From an uncultured Mycoplasmatota bacterium (GTDB lineage: Bacteria; Bacillota_I; Bacilli_A; RF39; UBA660): DNA of 59,850 bases. Shown in pieces: positions 26,501 to 34,411 of this stretch (its first letter is position 1; every line of letters begins with the position of its first letter). A program made the translations under genes and the position numbers. The DNA is taken from the NCBI GenBank assembly GCA_900551455.1, contig URVV01000007.1, forward strand, positions 1 through 59,850. Direction: 5' to 3'. Below the pieces are notes generated by a model. That model saw nothing but the letters and a program-made list of their open reading frames with translations, searched no databases and had not been told where the DNA came from.

Positions 26501-27223
26501 CATTGGTCTTAATTCAGGTGGAATAACTGGAAGTGCTTCTAGTATCATCCATTCAGGTTTATTACCTGACTTAGCAAAAGAATCAAGAACATCTAATCTT
26601 TTAACTAATCTAAGTTTTTTCTGACCAGTAGCACCTTCCAATTCCTTTTGAAGAGTTTCTAATTCTTTTTCAACATCAAGCTCACTAAGTAATTCCTTAA
26701 TAGCTTCTGCACCCATACCAACTCTAAAAGTATTTCCATACTTCTCGTAGTAGGCTCTATACTCTTTATCTGATAAAGTTTGTTTCTTTATCAAAGTTGT
26801 AGCTCCTGGATCAAGTACTACATATGAAACGAAATAAATTACTTCTTCCAAATCTCTTGGAGACATATCCAAGCAAAGTCCAATATAAGAAGGAATACCC
26901 TTAACAAACCAAATATGACTAACAGGTGTTGCCAATTCAATATGTCCCATTCTCTCTCTACGTACTTTAGATTTTGTAACTTCAACGCCACAACGATCAC
27001 ATACAATATTTTTATATCTTAATCTCTTATATTTACCACAACTACATTCATAATCACGTGTTGGTCCAAATATCTTTTCACAGAAAAGTCCATCTCTTTC
27101 AGGTTTTAAAGTTCTATAATTAATTGTTTCAGGTTTTAAAACCTCACCATAACTCCACGCTCTAATATCATCAGGTGATGCAATTCCTATTTTTAAAGCT
27201 TTAAATTTATTTGCTTCTAACAT
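23588..27223 (-). CDS. rpoC: RNA polymerase subunit beta'
   Basis: This is the catalytic beta' subunit of RNA polymerase, 1211 aa, as in other Firmicutes. The N-terminal zinc finger (CSCGKYKRLRYKNIVCDRCG) is followed by the active-site motif NADFDGDQM near residue 447, which holds the magnesium-binding aspartates. The second zinc site has CRTDHGVCCKCYG, and the trigger/bridge region includes GEPGTQLTMRTFHTGG. No lineage insertion of the large type is apparent. The start ATG overlaps the rpoB stop by one base (TAATG), so expression is coupled to rpoB. GGGAGGTGATT upstream is its ribosome binding site. Confidence 0.97.
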   Translation of the reverse strand: MLEANKFKALKIGIASPDDIRAWSYGEVLKPETINYRTLKPERDGLFCEKIFGPTRDYECSCGKYKRLRYKNIVCDRCGVEVTKSKVRRERMGHIELATPVSHIWFVKGIPSYIGLCLDMSPRDLEEVIYFVSYVVLDPGATTLIKKQTLSDKEYRAYYEKYGNTFRVGMGAEAIKELLSELDVEKELETLQKELEGATGQKKLRLVKRLDVLDSFAKSGNKPEWMILEALPVIPPELRPMIQLDGGRFATSDLNDLYRRVINRNNRLKKLVELNAPSIIIQNEKRMLQEAVDSLFDNGRRGRSVTGAGNRALKSLSSMLKGKQGRFRQNLLGKRVDYSGRSVIVVGPDLKMYQCGIPKEMALELFKPHVINGLVTKEIANNIKSAKKMIDTRDPKVWDVVEEVIKEHPVMLNRAPTLHRLGIQAFEPKLVSGKAIRLHPLVTTAFNADFDGDQMAVHVPLSEEAKAEARILMLGANNILSPKDGKPIVTPSQDMILGNYYITMEKPGHEGEGRVFKNSNEAIMAYNRREVDLHTRIVVPVNSFKHKVFLDSHKNQYLVTTVGKLIFNEILPDSFPYVNEPSDENIEKYTPNKYFIAPGENILEKIKEIPKASAFKKGTLEKIIAQMFKKYKTTETSIMLDKLKDLGFKYSTYSGITIAASDVVTSKNKDKIIEDSEAEVKKINKQYQRGLITDKERFDLVISVWDKAKKDIEKELEAYAKSDEYEDNPIFIMMNSKARGSISNFVQLAGMRGIMSKPNGEPVEIPIKSSFRDGLSVSEFFLSTHGARKGSADTALKTADSGYMTRRLVDVAQDLIVREEDCGTTQGVVVSAFKDDKDGIIEPLYDRILGRYTNKKVIDPNTKEMIIDKNELITENIADKIIAAGIEEVEIRTVLTCRTDHGVCCKCYGRNLATGNIVEIGEAVGTMGAQSIGEPGTQLTMRTFHTGGVAGGDDITQGLPRVEELFEARTPKGKATIAEIDGTVSKIEDQKGRTKIFIKNANEVREHLTAYGAKLRVEKGDKVSAGDRLTEGNASPKELLMVTDPNTVQQYILKEVQKVYRSQGVDINDKHVELIARRMISQIRIMDSGDTNFLPSTVVSINKFTEGNKDVILQGKKPAIGQPLLLGITKSSLQTDSFLASASFQETTRILTEAAVKGKVDNLHGLKENVIIGKLIPAGTGAKEYMDIGFSLEKEFFDDEPSEVLEEKFLD

Positions 27224-30200
27224 TAGAAATCACCTCCCATATCATCAAAATCATCAAAAGTATCTACACCATCATCATATTCTAAAGGCAAATCCAACTC
27301 ATCATCAGAGTCCTCGTCTTCTTCATCATGCTCATCATCATAATCCATTTCTTCATCATCATCTCTAAATAATTCAGGTTTTTGAATTTCTTCAGATAAA
27401 GGAGTATCATCCTCATCTTCTTCTTTTTCAAGTTCACTAATACTTACTACTTCATCATCATTATTAACAACAGAAATATTAAGTCCCAATGCTTGGAATT
27501 CTTTAATAAGAACTCTAAACGATTCAGGAATACTTGGTTCAGGTAACGATTGACCCTTAACAATAGACTCATATACTTTAACTCTACCAATAACATCATC
27601 AGATTTATAAGTAAGAATCTCTTGTAATACATGAGAAGCACCATAAGCCTCAAGTGCCCATACTTCCATTTCACCAAATCTCTGTCCACCAAATTGTGCT
27701 TTACCACCAAGTGGTTGTTGAGTAACAAGTGAATATGGACCAGTAGCTCTTGCATGTAATTTATCATCAACCATATGATGTAACTTAATCATATACATTA
27801 CACCAACATTAATACGATTATCAAATGGCTCACCTGTTCTACCATCATATAAAACAGTCTTTCCATCAGGATCCATTCCTGCCTCTGCCATCATCTTTTC
27901 AATATCATCCTTTTTTGCACCATCAAGCACTGGTGTAGCCATATAAACTCCAAGTTTTTTACAAGCCATACCCATATGAAGTTCTAGTATCTGTCCAATA
28001 TTCATACGAGAAGGAACACCTTGTGGATTTAACATAATATCTACCGGTCTACCATCTGGTAAATATGGCATATCCTCTTGTGGTAAAATAAGTGAAATAA
28101 CACCCTTATTACCATGACGACCTGACATCTTATCTCCAACTTGAATCTTTCTTTTTTGAATAATATATACTCTAATAACTTTACTTACACCACTAGGCAT
28201 TTCATCATTATCCGCTTTTGTATAAACTTTAACATCGTGTACAATACCATCTCCACCATGTGGAACAGTCAATGATGAATTTCTAACTTCCCTAGTTTTC
28301 TCTCCAAAAATTGCATGTAATAGTTTCTCTTCACTAGTTAAATCAGCCATTCCTTTAGGAGTTACCTTACCTACAAGAATATCTCCCTCTTTAACTTCTG
28401 TACCTATTCTTATAATACCATTCTCATCAAGATTCTTTCTTGCATCTTCTCCAACATTTGGAATATCTCTCGTAATTTCCTCAGGTCCTAACTTCGTATC
28501 TCTACACTGTATTTCATAATCTTCAATATGTAAAGAAGTATAAACATCATCTTTAACTAATCTCTCATTCATTATAACCGCATCTTCAAAGTTATAACCA
28601 TTAAAAGTCATAAAAGCAACTACAACATTTTTACCAAGTGCCAATTCACCCTTATCAGTACTTGGACCATCAGCAATTACCTGACCCCTCTTAACTTTAT
28701 CTCCAGCTCTTACTATTGGCCTTTGATTAGCAGTTTCACCCTGATTAGAACGCTCAAATGTTGTTAAATTATAAATATCTTCGCCTTTAGCATTCTTAAC
28801 AATAATCTTTTTTGCATCTACGTAAGTAGTAATACCATCAGCCTTTGCTACCACTACTGCTCCACTATCTCTAGCAGCCACATATTCAACTCCAGTACCT
28901 ACATAAGGTGCTTCTGTTGACAAAAGAGGTAATGCTTGACGTTGCATATTAGCACCCATCAATGCACGAGTAGCATCATCATGTTCCAAAAATGGAATCA
29001 AACTTGTAGTAATAGATACTACTTGTTGTGGTGAAACATCAATATAATCAACTTTTTCAGCAGGTATAATAACATTTTCTCCATTATACCTACCAGATAC
29101 TGTACTATCTGTAATAAAATTATTATCATCTACATTAACTGTAGCTTGAGAAATATAGAAATCCTGTTCTTCAGATGCTGTCAAATAATCAACTTGATCA
29201 GTCAACTTCTTATTTTCAACTTTACGATATGGAGTCATTATAAATCCATACTCATTAATTTTAGCATAACTAGCAAGAGAAGTAATAAGTCCAATATTCT
29301 GTCCTTCAGGAGATTCAATTGGACAAATTCTACCATAGTGTGAAGCATTAACATCACGTACTTCTACACCTGCTCTATCACGAGATAAACCACCAGGTCC
29401 TAAAGCCGATAATCTTCTCTTATGAGTAAGTTCAGCAATTGGGTTAACTTGATCCATAAATTGAGATAACTGACTGCTACCAAAAAATTCCTTTATAACA
29501 GCTGTCACTGGTCTAATATTAATAAGCGTTTTTGGAGTAACTGTTTCCATATCTTGAGTAGTCATTCTCTCACGAATAACTCTCTCCATTCTACTAAAAC
29601 CAATCTTAAATTGATTTTGTAACAATTCTCCAACCTGTCTAATTCTTCTATTACCAAGATGATCTATCTCATCATCATGACCAATACCATCCATTAAATT
29701 TAAATAATATGATACAGAGGCATAAAAATCAGAAATTGTTAAAGTTTTAACTGTAAGTCTTTGATCATTACCAATAATCTTAACTTTTTTCTTTGGATTA
29801 AGTGGAGAATATACGTATAACACTTGAATAGTACCATCTTGATTAAGATCTGTATTAATCTTAGCTTCCTCTAATCCATATCCATCTTTTAAATACTTAT
29901 CCAATTCTAAAACTACATCTTTTGTTAATAAAGTACCATCAGTAAATTTAACTTCTCCATCAACAACAACATCTTGAGCTAATACTTTACCAACTAATCT
30001 ATCAGTAATATTTAATCTTTGATTAAACTTATATCTACCAACTTTTGCTAAATCATAACGAAAATTATCAAAAAATCTAGTAATTAATTGATTCTTAGAA
30101 CTATCTAAAGTTGTTGGTTCACCTGGTCTTAATTTTTCATAAATTTCAATCAAAGCTTCATCTGTATTTTTTGTAGAATCTCTTTCAATCGTATTTTTTA

Positions 30201-30849
30201 AATATTCATTATTATCAAATAAATCAAGAATATCTTTATCACTAGAAAGACCAAATGCCCTAAGTAATGTTGTAAGTGGAACCTTTCTAGTTCTATCTAT
30301 TCTTACATACAAAACATCCTTTGCATCTGTTTCATATTCTAACCATGTACCTCTAGTAGGTATAACCTTTGAAGCAAATACAGGTTTACCATTCTTATCT
30401 ACTTCTTTAGAAAAGTACACACTAGGAGATCTAACTAATTGCGATACAACAACCCTTTCAGCACCATTTATAACGAAAGTTCCACTATCAGTCATTAAAG
30501 GCATATCTCCCAAGAAAATTTCTTGTTCCTTAACTTCACCTGTCTCATTATTAAACAATCTTGTTTGAACCTTTAATGGAGCAGCATAAGTTATTTGTCT
30601 ATCCTTACACTCCTTAATTGAATATCTTGGCGTATCAAATACATAATCGTTAAACTCCAAAGATAGACTTCCAGAAAAACTTTCCACTGGAGAAAAATCT
30701 TCAAGTACCTCCTTAACCCCTTCTGTAACGAACCATTGATATGATTCCTTTTGAATCTGCAACAAATTATCAAGTTCCAATGAATTCTTAATCATAGAGA
30801 AATTTCTTCTCTCCCTATAATCACCGCTTTGCTTTATTTTGTAAGCCAT
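27223..30849 (-). CDS. rpoB: RNA polymerase subunit beta
   Basis: This is the beta subunit of RNA polymerase, 1208 aa. The rifampicin-binding segment is visible near residue 463 (FFGSSQLSQFMDQVNPIAEL followed by THKRRLSALGP). It carries the usual Asp, His and Ser residues, which suggests drug sensitivity. Conserved GEDARKN, GRHGNKG and KLHHMVDDKLHARATGPY regions follow. The C-terminus is a long, strongly acidic tail (DDDEEMDYDDEHDEEDEDSD), longer than in B. subtilis and reminiscent of species with reduced or modified delta-subunit dependence; that link is inference. The ribosome binding site is GGGGTGAAAAATT. A promoter lies about 70-100 bases upstream. Confidence 0.97.
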   Translation of the reverse strand: MAYKIKQSGDYRERRNFSMIKNSLELDNLLQIQKESYQWFVTEGVKEVLEDFSPVESFSGSLSLEFNDYVFDTPRYSIKECKDRQITYAAPLKVQTRLFNNETGEVKEQEIFLGDMPLMTDSGTFVINGAERVVVSQLVRSPSVYFSKEVDKNGKPVFASKVIPTRGTWLEYETDAKDVLYVRIDRTRKVPLTTLLRAFGLSSDKDILDLFDNNEYLKNTIERDSTKNTDEALIEIYEKLRPGEPTTLDSSKNQLITRFFDNFRYDLAKVGRYKFNQRLNITDRLVGKVLAQDVVVDGEVKFTDGTLLTKDVVLELDKYLKDGYGLEEAKINTDLNQDGTIQVLYVYSPLNPKKKVKIIGNDQRLTVKTLTISDFYASVSYYLNLMDGIGHDDEIDHLGNRRIRQVGELLQNQFKIGFSRMERVIRERMTTQDMETVTPKTLINIRPVTAVIKEFFGSSQLSQFMDQVNPIAELTHKRRLSALGPGGLSRDRAGVEVRDVNASHYGRICPIESPEGQNIGLITSLASYAKINEYGFIMTPYRKVENKKLTDQVDYLTASEEQDFYISQATVNVDDNNFITDSTVSGRYNGENVIIPAEKVDYIDVSPQQVVSITTSLIPFLEHDDATRALMGANMQRQALPLLSTEAPYVGTGVEYVAARDSGAVVVAKADGITTYVDAKKIIVKNAKGEDIYNLTTFERSNQGETANQRPIVRAGDKVKRGQVIADGPSTDKGELALGKNVVVAFMTFNGYNFEDAVIMNERLVKDDVYTSLHIEDYEIQCRDTKLGPEEITRDIPNVGEDARKNLDENGIIRIGTEVKEGDILVGKVTPKGMADLTSEEKLLHAIFGEKTREVRNSSLTVPHGGDGIVHDVKVYTKADNDEMPSGVSKVIRVYIIQKRKIQVGDKMSGRHGNKGVISLILPQEDMPYLPDGRPVDIMLNPQGVPSRMNIGQILELHMGMACKKLGVYMATPVLDGAKKDDIEKMMAEAGMDPDGKTVLYDGRTGEPFDNRINVGVMYMIKLHHMVDDKLHARATGPYSLVTQQPLGGKAQFGGQRFGEMEVWALEAYGASHVLQEILTYKSDDVIGRVKVYESIVKGQSLPEPSIPESFRVLIKEFQALGLNISVVNNDDEVVSISELEKEEDEDDTPLSEEIQKPELFRDDDEEMDYDDEHDEEDEDSDDELDLPLEYDDGVDTFDDFDDMGGDF

Positions 30850-30918
30850 TAATTTTTCACCCCAATACCAAAATTTTTAAAGATTTCCACGCCTAAAAAG
30901 ACGTGTTACCAATATATA

Positions 30919-30947
30919 ATGTTAACACCATAAAAGTAAAAAGTCAA
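30919..30947 (-). promoter_or_regulatory. Promoter of rpoB-rpoC
   Basis: On the minus strand TTGACT (30942-30947) is followed after 17 bases by TAACAT (30919-30924). It would give a leader of about 60 bases containing a small CACG/CGTG hairpin. Confidence 0.6.
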
Positions 30948-30992
30948 CGAATTATTTATTATTTATCATTTTTTTCTCTATTTTCCTTATCT

Positions 30993-31020
30993 AATAAAAA
31001 AAGAACCTATTTCTAGGTTC
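30993..31020 (-). terminator. Terminator after rplL
   Basis: Seven-base arms GAACCTA and TAGGTTC with a TTTC loop are followed on the minus strand by seven T residues. It lies three bases after the end of rplL and would attenuate read-through into rpoB. Confidence 0.85.
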
Positions 31021-31025
31021 ATAAA

Positions 31026-31394
31026 CTACTTAAGTTCTACAGTAGCTCCAGCTTCTTCAAATTGTGCTTTAAGTTGTTCAGCTTCAGCTTTGTCAACGCC
31101 TTCTTTAACGTTTCCACCATTATCAGCGATATCCTTAGCTTCTTTTAATCCTAAACCAGTAATATCTCTAACGATTTTAATAACTGCAATCTTATTTGGA
31201 CCAGCAGCTGTTAATACTACATTAACTTTTGATGGACCTTCTTCAACAGCTTGTGCAGCTGGACCAGCAGCAACAGCTACTGCTGATGGATCAACACCAA
31301 ATTCCTCCTTCATTGCATCAACTAATTCTTTAATTTCAAGAATTGACATTTCCTTTAAAGCACTAATAAATTCATCTCTATTTAATTTAGCCAT
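31026..31394 (-). CDS. rplL: 50S ribosomal protein L7/L12
   Basis: This is the acidic stalk protein of the large ribosomal subunit, 122 aa. The N-terminal dimerisation domain (ALKEMSILEIKELVDAMKEEF) is followed by the Ala-rich hinge (AVAVAAGPAAQAVEEG) and the C-terminal factor-binding domain (NKIAVIKIVRDITGLGLKEA…), ending in GATVELK. It recruits elongation factors to the ribosome. It is co-transcribed with rplJ, with a 20-base gap containing AAGGAGGAGAAAAAA. Expression of rplJ-rplL is set by the L10 leader upstream. Confidence 0.97.
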   Translation of the reverse strand: MAKLNRDEFISALKEMSILEIKELVDAMKEEFGVDPSAVAVAAGPAAQAVEEGPSKVNVVLTAAGPNKIAVIKIVRDITGLGLKEAKDIADNGGNVKEGVDKAEAEQLKAQFEEAGATVELK

Positions 31395-31414
31395 TTTTTT
31401 CTCCTCCTTATAAA

Positions 31415-31909
31415 TTAATTATTTTCTTTTTCCTTAGTATATAAATCTAAGCATATAGATAAGTCTCTTACAGTTCCCATAAGACCTGCTGCTAACATAG
31501 TTAATAGCATATCTCTTGATGGAATTGCCGCATATCTCTTCAAGTCTTCTAATGAAGCAACCTTACCTTCAATAATACCTGCTTTTAATTCTAAAGCTTG
31601 ATGTTCCTTTGAAAAATCATTCAAAATCTTAACTATTGAAAGTTCATCTGTACCAAAAGTAACAGCACTAGGTCCTGCTAAATATTCATCCATATTAATA
31701 TTTAGCTCATCAAGGGCTCTTTTTGTTAAAGTATTTTTGTATACCTTATAATCAGCACCATTTTCTCTTAACTTTTTCCTTAGTTCTGTAACCTCTGAAA
31801 CACTAAGTCCACGATAATCAAACATTACAACAGACTTTGCATTTTCAAATCTATCTTTAATCTCTGAAACTACTGTTGCTTTTTGTTCAATAATCTTTGC
31901 ATTTGCCAC
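31415..31909 (-). CDS. rplJ: 50S ribosomal protein L10
   Basis: This 164-aa protein forms the base of the ribosomal stalk and binds multiple L7/L12 dimers through its C-terminal helix. The conserved SVVMFDYRGLSVSEVTELRK and YKVYKNTLTKRAL segments are visible. The start is GTG (MANAKIIEQK). The gene is preceded by a structured leader with the L10-leader layout and by a promoter within the end of rplA. The L10-L12 complex is known to bind such leaders and repress its own operon; this is inferred here. Confidence 0.96.
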   Translation of the reverse strand: MANAKIIEQKATVVSEIKDRFENAKSVVMFDYRGLSVSEVTELRKKLRENGADYKVYKNTLTKRALDELNINMDEYLAGPSAVTFGTDELSIVKILNDFSKEHQALELKAGIIEGKVASLEDLKRYAAIPSRDMLLTMLAAGLMGTVRDLSICLDLYTKEKENN

Positions 31910-31911
31910 CT

Positions 31912-32041
31912 ATCTTCACATCCTTTCCTATGCCATAAATAAAAGTCCTCATACGAGGACTAAAAAACATAATTATTTTTATTCCTCGGTAAGATTTTTA
32001 AACATCCGTCCTTACTGTCTTTGGCATAATTTCTCAAATCA
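31912..32041 (-). promoter_or_regulatory. L10 ribosomal protein leader
   Basis: The region between the promoter at 32048-32076 and rplJ has the layout of the Firmicutes L10 leader. On the minus strand GACAGTAAGGA and CTTACCGAGG segments pair, and a hairpin AGTCCTC/GAGGACT (31944-31961) is followed by TTTTATTT, forming a terminator. ATGCCA and TGGCAT at the two ends close the leader. The family match is by memory of the consensus. Confidence 0.75.
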
Positions 32042-32047
32042 ATCATT

Positions 32048-32076
32048 ATTATATAATAACATTTACTATTTGTCAA
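32048..32076 (-). promoter_or_regulatory. Promoter of rplJ-rplL inside the end of rplA
   Basis: TTGACA (32071-32076 on the minus strand), 17 bases and TATAAT (32048-32053) match the consensus perfectly. The -35 lies within the last codons of rplA. Confidence 0.8.
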
Positions 32077-32761
32077 ATGAATTTAAATCAAGTTTAATTC
32101 CAGGACCCATCGTAGATGAAATAGAAATATTATTAACATAATTTCCCTTAACGGTAGCTGGTTTAATCTTTAAAATTGCATTAACAAATGCCTTTAAATT
32201 TTCCACTAACAAATTTTCATCAAAACTTGCTTTACCAATGATACCGTGAATATTACCATAACTATCTGTTCTATATTCAACTTTACCTTTTTTAGTATCA
32301 TTTACCGCCTTTGCTACATCCATAGTAACTGTACCAGTCTTAGGATTTGGCATAAGTCCTTTTGGTCCTAAAATTTTACCAATTTTACCTAACAATGGCA
32401 TCATCTCTGGAGTTGCTATAATTACATCATATGAAAACCAATTTTCTTTTTCAATTTTTGTAATCATATCAACATCACCAACATAATCAGCCCCAGCCTC
32501 TTTTGCAGCCTTAGCTTGATCTCCTTTTGCAAGGACTAATACTGTTTGTTGCTTTCCTGTACCATTTGGTAAAACAATAGCACCTCTTAATTGTTGATCT
32601 GCTTTCTTAGTATCCAAATTCAAATTCATTGCAACTTCAATTGTCTCATCGAATTTAGAGTTAGAAGTTTCTTTAACTAATTTAACAGCATCATCTACTG
32701 AATATAGTTTATTCTTCTCAACCTTTTCGAATACAGAAGCATATCTTTTACTCTTCTTCAT
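32066..32761 (-). CDS. rplA: 50S ribosomal protein L1
   Basis: This 231-aa protein of the L1 stalk takes part in tRNA exit and can repress its own operon. Conserved parts include KFDETIEVAMNLNLDTKKADQ, GTGKQQTVLVLAKG, LGKIGKILGPKGLMPNPKTGT and the C-terminal ISSTMGPGIKLD. The start follows AAGGAGGATATT. A 68-base spacer with two possible hairpins separates it from rplK. It ends in TAG, within which the next promoter begins. Confidence 0.97.
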   Translation of the reverse strand: MKKSKRYASVFEKVEKNKLYSVDDAVKLVKETSNSKFDETIEVAMNLNLDTKKADQQLRGAIVLPNGTGKQQTVLVLAKGDQAKAAKEAGADYVGDVDMITKIEKENWFSYDVIIATPEMMPLLGKIGKILGPKGLMPNPKTGTVTMDVAKAVNDTKKGKVEYRTDSYGNIHGIIGKASFDENLLVENLKAFVNAILKIKPATVKGNYVNNISISSTMGPGIKLDLNSFDK

Positions 32762-32773
32762 AATATCCTCCTT

Positions 32774-32818
32774 ATGTGGTCTTGCGGACTAAATCCTTCC
32801 ACATAGGTATAAACCTAT
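32774..32818 (-). promoter_or_regulatory. Hairpins in the rplK-rplA spacer, possible L1-binding element
   Basis: Two stems are visible: ATAGGT/ACCTAT (32803-32818) and ATGTGG/CCACAT (32774-32804). They share three bases, so they could be alternatives. The second lies next to the rplA ribosome binding site. Autoregulation by L1 is known in this operon; that this spacer is the site is inference. Confidence 0.4.
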
Positions 32819-32829
32819 ATGTAATATTA

Positions 32830-33249
32830 TTAATCTTCTATCTTAATTCCCATGTTACGAGCAGTACCTTCTACTATTTTCATAGCAGCCTCTACATCGT
32901 AAGCATTTAAATCAGGTAACTTAGTTTCTGCTATTTCTCTTAATTGAGCTTTACTAATAGTAGCTACTGTTTCACCCTTTGCTGCACCAGATTTAACCTT
33001 AGCAACCTTCTTTAACAAAAAAGCAGCTGGTGGAGTCTTTAATACAAAATCGAATGTTCTATCTTCATAAATAGAAATTTCAACTGGTAATACATCCCCC
33101 ATCTTATCTCTAGTAGCATCATTAAACTTAGTACAAAACTCTTGTAAATTGATTCCTGCTGGTCCTAAAACCGTTCCAACTGGTGGAGCTGGTGTTGCTT
33201 TACCTGCAGGTATCTGTAACTTTATTCTCTTTGTAATTGCTTTTGCCAC
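32830..33249 (-). CDS. rplK: 50S ribosomal protein L11
   Basis: This 139-aa protein belongs to the GTPase-associated centre of the large subunit. The N-terminal AKAITKRIKLQIPAGKATPA contains the Pro-rich face contacting 23S rRNA, followed by PPVGTVLGPAGINL and KTPPAAFLLKK. The start is taken as GTG at 33249, seven bases after AGGAGGTG. A GTG nine bases upstream lies within this ribosome binding site. It is first in the rplK-rplA unit. A structured leader precedes it. Confidence 0.96.
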   Translation of the reverse strand: MAKAITKRIKLQIPAGKATPAPPVGTVLGPAGINLQEFCTKFNDATRDKMGDVLPVEISIYEDRTFDFVLKTPPAAFLLKKVAKVKSGAAKGETVATISKAQLREIAETKLPDLNAYDVEAAMKIVEGTARNMGIKIED

Positions 33250-33258
33250 GAAAAACAC

Positions 33259-33326
33259 CTCCTATATAAATGTATCTTTTTTCGCGAGTGGTCATAATAG
33301 CCGTCCGCAGCCTCCCACTTAACTTA
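33259..33326 (-). promoter_or_regulatory. Probable L11/L1 operon leader
   Basis: On the minus strand the leader contains AAGTGGGAGGCTGCGGACGG and a downstream GACCACTCGCG that can pair through AGTGG/CCACT. GTGGGAGG with a following ACCAC is, as I recall, the pattern ahead of rplK in other Firmicutes. Assignment as ribosomal protein leader is moderate. Confidence 0.5.
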
Positions 33327-33330
33327 CTTA

Positions 33331-33358
33331 ACTATATAATAATACACAGTCGCGTCAA
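33331..33358 (-). promoter_or_regulatory. Promoter of rplK-rplA
   Basis: On the minus strand TTGACG (33353-33358), 16 bases and TATAGT (33331-33336) precede the rplK leader. Confidence 0.65.
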
Positions 33359-33444
33359 TAATATACCATATTCTTTTTTAAAAATCAACAACTTTTTTCA
33401 TCATTTTACTAATATTTACAATATATCCCAATAAGTGACTCAAT

Positions 33445-33747
33445 TTAATACCTAATATTATACTTATTAATCAGCCATTTCTTGAAAGAAGAATTAAATA
33501 TCCCCGTTACTATAACCAAAATAAATAAATCTACAGAACCAATTATCTTAAATATTTCAATTAGATTTACTACCCATTCTCGAGAACCACCAATAATAAA
33601 TAATATCGCTGGCACAAATGCACATAAAATAAATAATCCCAATGTAATCACTTTAAGAATATTAATTTTTCTATTAACTTCAAGATTTCTAAATTCGGTC
33701 CTATAATTATCTCGTTCTCTCCTAGATAACTCATAATAATTTTTCAT
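33445..33747 (-). CDS. Small membrane protein of unknown function (100 aa)
   Basis: This short protein has a charged N-terminus (YELSRRERDNYRTEFRNLE) and two hydrophobic segments (VITLGLFILCAFVPAILFII and IGSVDLFILVIVTGIF) ending in a basic tail (KKWLINKYNIRY). It thus resembles a two-helix membrane protein with both ends inside. I know no named family. The ATG at 33747 is chosen since GGTGA lies five bases upstream. It lies between the nusG terminator and the rplK promoter, a position that normally holds no gene. Confidence 0.6.
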   Translation of the reverse strand: MKNYYELSRRERDNYRTEFRNLEVNRKINILKVITLGLFILCAFVPAILFIIGGSREWVVNLIEIFKIIGSVDLFILVIVTGIFNSSFKKWLINKYNIRY

Positions 33748-33794
33748 TAAATTCACCATTACCAGTATATCACAAAAAACTAAACAATAAAATA

Positions 33795-33858
33795 AGATTA
33801 GTATTCTAATACCAAAAATCTCTATCTATATAAAATTTAATCTACTGAATACTAATCT
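33795..33858 (-). terminator. Long hairpin after nusG, probable terminator
   Basis: Twelve-base perfect arms AGATTAGTATTC (33795-33806) and GAATACTAATCT (33847-33858) enclose a 40-base AT-rich loop. On the minus strand TATTTTATTG follows. Confidence 0.6.
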
Positions 33859-33874
33859 TTTTAATACTATGTTT

Positions 33875-34411
33875 TTATTTCAAATTCTCAATTTGTGAAA
33901 GTTCAACTTCAACAGAAGTTTCTTGACCAAATAAATCTAGTAGCAACTCAACCTTTTTCTTTTCCAAGTCATAAGAACTTACCCTACCAACCATATTCTT
34001 AAATGGTCCATCAGTTATCTTAACCTTCTTACCAGTTGCCAAATCATTTGCCAAATCAATTCTAGACATTCCCATATTAGACAATACTCTATCTACTTCT
34101 TCTGGTAATAATGGAATAGGTTTAGCCCCTTTACCTGAAGAACCAATAAATCCAGTTACTCCCTGTGTATTTCTTACAATAAACCACACCTCATCAGACA
34201 TAATCATTTCCACTAATACATATCCAGGAAACATCTTTTTGATTTTTTCTTTCTTTACTCCATCTTTATATTCAACAATTGTTTGCTCTGGTACAATTAC
34301 TCTGAAAATACTCTTCTGAATATCTGCAGAATTTTTAATCATCATATCAAGTTTTTCTTTAACCTTATACTCATATCCACTAACCGTATTAACTACATAC
34401 CATTCTTTCAT
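33875..34411 (-). CDS. nusG: Transcription termination/antitermination factor NusG
   Basis: This 178-aa elongation factor binds RNA polymerase and couples it to ribosomes or Rho. The NGN domain begins EWYVVNTVSGYEYKVKEKL and includes FPGYVLVEM and VRNTQGVTGFIG. The C-terminal KOW domain has GKKVKITDGPFKNMVGRV. The ATG at 34411 overlaps the secE stop by one base (TAATG), so they are coupled. A longer in-frame start at 34447 would lie within secE and is less likely. Confidence 0.95.
   Translation of the reverse strand: MKEWYVVNTVSGYEYKVKEKLDMMIKNSADIQKSIFRVIVPEQTIVEYKDGVKKEKIKKMFPGYVLVEMIMSDEVWFIVRNTQGVTGFIGSSGKGAKPIPLLPEEVDRVLSNMGMSRIDLANDLATGKKVKITDGPFKNMVGRVSSYDLEKKKVELLLDLFGQETSVEVELSQIENLK

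Noticed and set aside
31090..31413. Open frame opposite rplL
   Set aside because: It is a shadow of the conserved rplL/rplJ junction with alanine-rich low complexity and no ribosome binding site.
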